Positions 14,135-16,990 of a stretch of 16,990 nt of DNA are shown in pieces. The DNA lies in contig CBDURC010000035.1 in the NCBI GenBank assembly GCA_965369635.1, positions 1 through 16,990 on the forward strand. Direction: 5' to 3'. A program made the translations under genes and the position numbers. The notes under the pieces are model-generated. The model saw only the letters and a program-made list of their open reading frames with translations, was not told the origin of the DNA and did not search any database. This DNA comes from UBA3071 sp965369635 (lineage in GTDB: Bacteria; Chloroflexota; Anaerolineae; UBA3071). Position 1 is the first letter of the stretch. Every line of letters begins with the position of its first letter.

Positions 14135-15146
14135 GCTCCGTAGCCTGGAGATGGTTGAAGAGAGTGCATCAGTCGACTTATGGGGCGCAAGGAGCTGCGC
14201 AATTGGGCCCAAAAGGAAACAAGAAGAGAACTACCCAGTATTGGTTGACCTTGTCTGACTTCTTTTTCATCTGACTTCTTCGCTCTTTTGGCTTCCTCTC
14301 GCCCGACCAGATAACGATGGATATGCCGCGCATTGCTCATGGCGGCTGATTCGAGCATGATGATAGCAACGCGGGGTTGGCCGCGTACTGGCACCTTACC
14401 ATTACCGAACGGATGTTTGATAGATCTGACCGTGGCTTCCACAGCAGTTCGCAGATTCTGCCGGCTGGCACGCGCATCAGCCATCCGTTGGCGACGCAAG
14501 GCTACCTCTAGGTCTTGCCGCGAGAAACGTAACACACGATCAGGCCTGCGCTTGAGCGGCAGGGTTCGACACGAGTCACAGAACGAACAGCCATCGCAGT
14601 CAGCGGCCTCGAAAGTGGCGCAATAGCGATGCTCTTTTCGCCCAGCTTTCACTTCTGCCTGTTGTCCGTTGGGGCAAGTGACCCTCTGGGGTTCGCCGTC
14701 GGTGCCGAGTTCCCAGTTGTACATCGTGCGCAGTTCAAAATGCCCCTCGCTCAAGTCGCGGTAGCCCAGGGCATAGCGCACCTGGACATTGTAGCAGAAG
14801 TGGTCGTACATCTCTTCATCATTCCAGCCAAAGCCTGACTTGAGGATCTCCAGCCCAGCCAAGACATTGATCGGCGTGTTGGGGCGGGAAGGTTCATCGG
14901 AGAAAAGGACGGCAAAGACCTTTTCGTTTATGCGGACAAAGATCTAGCGGTAGAAGGTCCCTGCCCAGGAGGATTCCAGCCGCTCCAGTATCTTCTGGGG
15001 TAGAGAGCTGATGCTGCCAAACATGGGCATCTGAAGGTGTTGGCCGTTCAGCACAAACATTGCAAGCTCCTCAAACCTGCAAGATAGCACCATTATACTA
15101 CCCTTGCCAGACATTGAGCAAAGAGCCACCTTTTTTCAGGGGAGTC
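14113..15146 (-). mobile_element. IS1182-like insertion sequence, internally deleted, about 1.03 kb
   Basis: The left end GACTCTCCTGAGAAAA (14114-14129) and the reverse complement of the right end, GACTCCCCTGAAAAAA (15131-15146 read on the minus strand), match at 14 of 16 positions as terminal inverted repeats. ATCAT flanks both sides. The interior is a broken transposase gene on the minus strand. Complete members of this family encode a transposase of roughly 450-550 residues and need more than 1.5 kb, so this copy has lost its middle. Both ends look intact, so it could in principle be moved by a transposase supplied elsewhere. Family assignment rests on recognised protein motifs, not on a search. 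Confidence 0.75.
14131..15060 (-). pseudogene. IS1182-like transposase, amber stop and internal deletion
   Basis: On the minus strand the ATG at 15060 has GAGGAG (15066-15071) upstream. The N-terminal region reads SLPQKILERLESSWAGTFYR, then TAG (14944-14946), then IFVRINEKVFAVLFSDEPSRP in the same frame; a single base change from GAG would give the expected Glu. The DUF772-like part follows (LAGLEILKSGFGWNDEE, VQVRYALGYRDL, HFELRTMYN). Near 14710-14725 it passes straight into the family's C-terminal part: CPNGQ, CDGCSFCDSC, LPLKRRPDRVLRFS, NLRTAVEATVRSIKHPFGNGKVPVRGQPRV, HIHRYL. The catalytic core with its acidic residues, normally a few hundred residues between these blocks, is absent. Its stop and the stop of the convergent acyl-CoA synthetase gene share the palindrome CTAG (14131-14134). 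The product cannot be active. Confidence 0.85.
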
Positions 15147-15151
15147 ATCAT
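15147..15151. repeat. Probable target-site duplication, right copy (ATCAT)
   Basis: Right-hand copy of ATCAT, directly after the right inverted repeat. It is followed by TGGCTAG, whose TAG is in the acyl-CoA synthetase frame once the IS is removed. The stretch from here to the tRNA promoter (about 170 bases) shows no gene. Confidence 0.6.
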
Positions 15152-15319
15152 TGGCTAGCTCCTTCGATTGCATTGGTTAGCCTATCATACACCTCCATCC
15201 ACTATTGTGCAACAACTCCATATCCTACGTGCCACTCCCGAGAGTCCTGACGAGGCTTATGGCACCAACTGCCAGAGGGACAGAACCATCGGTGCTGACC
15301 CACTGTACCGGCGCGGGCT

Positions 15320-15348
15320 TTGCGCTGCGCGGAAGAATGTGGTATAGT
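15320..15348 (+). promoter_or_regulatory. Probable sigma-70-type promoter of the tRNA gene
   Basis: TATAGT (15343-15348) is a good -10 box. TTGCGC (15320-15325), a weak -35, lies 17 bases upstream. The predicted start is about 4-6 bases ahead of the tRNA 5' end at 15359. Strength comes mainly from the -10 box and position. Confidence 0.5.
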
Positions 15349-15358
15349 TGAAGGGCGC

Positions 15359-15431
15359 GCCCCTGTAGCTCAATGGACAGAGTTCCGGACTTCGAATCCG
15401 TAGGTTGCGCGTTGGAGTCGCGCCGGGGGCG
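15359..15431 (+). tRNA. tRNA-Arg (anticodon TCG), with unusual bases
   Basis: The 73 bases fold as a standard cloverleaf: acceptor GCCCCTG/CGGGGGC (15359-15365, 15424-15430) with one G-U, D stem GCTC/GAGT, anticodon loop CTTCGAA with TCG at 15392-15394 (reads CGA), variable loop AGGTT, and T stem GCGCG/CGCGC (15407-15411, 15419-15423). CCA is not encoded. Oddities: the T loop is TTGGAGT, so the near-invariant C56 is G; the anticodon stem has a C27-T43 mismatch; and the D stem closes with G10-T25. It may be a functional but divergent tRNA or a decaying copy. The epimerase start lies 49 bases downstream. Confidence 0.85.
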
Positions 15432-15480
15432 CCTGAGGAAGGGCTATTCAGTAGATCACAAATCGGTCAAGGAGTTCGGT

Positions 15481-16407
15481 ATGAACTGGCAAAGACGCAA
15501 AGTACTTGTTGCTGGAGGAGCATCTTTCATCGGCTCTCATCTGGTTGATTCGCTGCTTGAACATGGTGCTAGCGTGCGCGTCGTGGACGACCTCAGCAGC
15601 GGTAGAATTGAGAACATCCAGCAGCATCTAAATAGCGGCTGCATTGAGTTCATCCAGGCTGATCTCAGAGAACCTGGCATCACTCGCCAGGCGCTGCAAG
15701 GCGTCAGTGTCGTGTTTCATCTGGCAGCGGATCATGGCGGCCGTGGGTACTTGGACTTGCACCAGGCAGGACCGGCCTCGAACCTGTTCTTGGATGGGCT
15801 GGTTTTTTGGGAGGCCCTGAAGGCAGGGGTGGAGAAGGTCGTCTTTGCCTCGTCGGGCTGTGTATATCCTAACCACCTACAGAGCAATCCCGAGGAAGAG
15901 ATTTACCTGACTGAAGATCTGGCCAAGCCCCCTTATGACGCCGACAACATGTATGGCTGGGCCAAGCTCATGGCTGAGCTGACCTTGCAAGCTTATCACA
16001 GAGAATACGCGATGAAGACGGCATCATGTCGCTACTTCACCGTCTATGGCCCGCGTGGGGTCGAGAACCACGCCGTGATTGCTATGATTGCTAAGGCGTT
16101 CATTGGCCAGAACCCTTTTGAGGTCTGGGGTGATGGTACCCAGGTGCGCAACTGGACGTACGTTGATGACATTGTGCGGGGCACTATCCTGGCCGCTGAG
16201 AAAGTAGATGACGGCGCGGCGGTAAATCTGGGCACGATGGAGCGGATACGGGTGATTGATGCGGTGAATATGGTGCTGGAGTACACCGGGCACAAAGCCG
16301 AGATCATCTACCGCCCCGATATGCCCACCGGGCCCCTTAACCGGGCAGTGCCTTTCTCTTCAGCAAGCTGCAAGCGCCAACGTACGAGGCCACGGCGCTG
16401 GTGGTGA
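15481..16407 (+). pseudogene. NAD-dependent sugar-nucleotide epimerase/dehydratase, 3' end lost
   Basis: A short-chain dehydrogenase/reductase-type epimerase of the UDP-glucose/UDP-glucuronate 4-epimerase group, acting on nucleotide sugars for surface polysaccharide. Seen: NAD-binding VLVAGGASFIGSHLVD (8-23; Ser where Gly is usual in GGxGFIGSH), DDLSSG (36-41), FHLAA (79-83), FASSGCVYP (122-130), catalytic MYGWAKLMAE (Y158, K162), YFTVYGPRG (185-193), VWGDGTQVRNWTYVDDIVRG (215-234). Start: ATG with AAGGAG 6 bases upstream. Homology stops at MPTGPLNR (bases to about 16343). The last 20 residues, to the TGA at 16405-16407, are an out-of-frame read of the following Wzz gene. About 30 residues of the family's C-terminal helices are missing, so activity is doubtful. 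Confidence 0.85.
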
Positions 16408-16990
16408 TGGGGAGGCCTCGCTACGTGCTGAACTTCGACCCGCGCATCGAGACTCGGCAAGAGATGACGATGGAAGGAAGCGCCCTGGCCGCGCTGGCGA
16501 CGGGTGACGAGGTGTTGCAGCAGGTGTTGGCGGAAGTCCAGGAGGTTCTGCCGCAGGGACAGCGCTCACTGCAAGCCTTCAAACGCATGGTCGAGGCCAC
16601 ACCGGACGGTGACCCCAGCCTGTTGGAGCTGACGGTGGGTGGGACAGACCCGGCAGTGGTGGCGGAGTTGGCTAATACATGGGCTCTTGCTTTCGTCACT
16701 CACGTCAACCGGGTCTACGGAGTCAGTGGGGAGAACGTGAGTTTCTTCGAGGTTCAGAAGGACCGCACTAGAGGACAGTTGGACGAGGCAGAACAGAACC
16801 TCGTTGCCTATCAGGCGCAGAATGAGTTACCGGTGTTGGAAGCCCAGCATTCTTCACTGCTATCCTTACAGGCTCAATACCTGGCAGAGCAAAGACGCAT
16901 CGAAAGCCTGTTGCAGGATATGGAGACATTGCGAGCGCAATTGGGCGAGCAACCGGCAACGACGCCCCTCACCTTTGATGACCAACTGGC
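16341..16990 (+). pseudogene. Wzz/capsular polysaccharide chain-length determinant family, headless and cut by window end
   Basis: The frame open from 16341 reads PGSAFLFSKLQAPTYEATALVVMG, then LNFDPRIETRQEM, a DPSLLELTVGG region, VAELANTWALAFVTHVNRVYG, and a long heptad-rich coiled coil (DEAEQNLVAYQAQNE, EAQHSSLLSLQAQYL) to the window edge. This is the periplasmic part of Wzz/CpsC-type proteins that set polysaccharide chain length. The N-terminal cytoplasmic tail and most of the first membrane helix are absent: TAA at 16338-16340 closes the frame just before homology begins. An ATG at 16407 overlaps the epimerase stop (TGATG), so a shortened, probably non-functional protein could still be made. 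It follows a truncated epimerase in a polysaccharide locus. Confidence 0.75.

Noticed and set aside
15359..15431. tRNA gene as an integration (att) site
   Set aside because: No integrase gene and no repeated tRNA 3' end are visible nearby, so there is no support beyond its being a tRNA.
1..16990. CRISPR array, prophage, toxin-antitoxin or defence genes
   Set aside because: No regularly spaced repeats, Cas, phage or toxin/antitoxin motifs were seen on either strand.

Overview
The window reads as a piece of a bacterial chromosome from an uncultured, probably anaerobic bacterium, with mostly forward-strand genes in operon-like order. I lean towards Chloroflexota. The reasons are the gene families present, an IS1182-like insertion sequence, and a short interspersed repeat (CCCTTCGACAGGCTCAGGG) that I associate with such genomes. 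This placement is an inference from memory and no search was run.

Layout. Bases 1-643 hold the C-terminal part of an oligopeptide-type ABC transporter ATPase whose N-terminal half is missing. Bases 644-1084 have no recognisable gene. Bases 1085-5876 form a tight operon: class V aminotransferase, VOC-fold protein, indolepyruvate ferredoxin oxidoreductase alpha (iorA) and beta (iorB), and an Asp/Glu/hydantoin-type racemase. After a structured 333-base gap (5877-6209) come a fumarate-reductase-like flavoprotein and a stand-alone [2Fe-2S] protein (6210-8278). Next are a hydantoinase/dihydroorotase-family amidohydrolase, a class I aminotransferase, an aspartate carbamoyltransferase (pyrB type) and a large ADP-forming acyl-CoA synthetase (8419-14134). 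A decayed IS1182-like element (14113-15146) sits in the last codons of that synthetase gene. Then come a tRNA-Arg(UCG) gene with odd bases, and an NAD-dependent sugar epimerase gene that has lost its 3' end and is joined out of frame to a headless Wzz-type chain-length determinant gene running off the window.

How the genes may work together (inference). Racemase plus cyclic amidohydrolase would open a hydantoin or dihydropyrimidine ring to an N-carbamoyl amino acid. A carbamoyltransferase running in reverse could release the amino acid and carbamoyl phosphate. The two aminotransferases would give 2-oxo acids, IorAB would oxidise these to acyl-CoA with reduced ferredoxin, and the ADP-forming synthetase would bank the thioester as ATP. 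The flavoprotein/[2Fe-2S] pair would be an extra redox step with an unknown substrate. No N-carbamoylase is visible, which is what makes the carbamoyltransferase interesting. The plain alternative is that pyrB and the amidohydrolase serve pyrimidine synthesis and merely lie next to an amino-acid fermentation operon.
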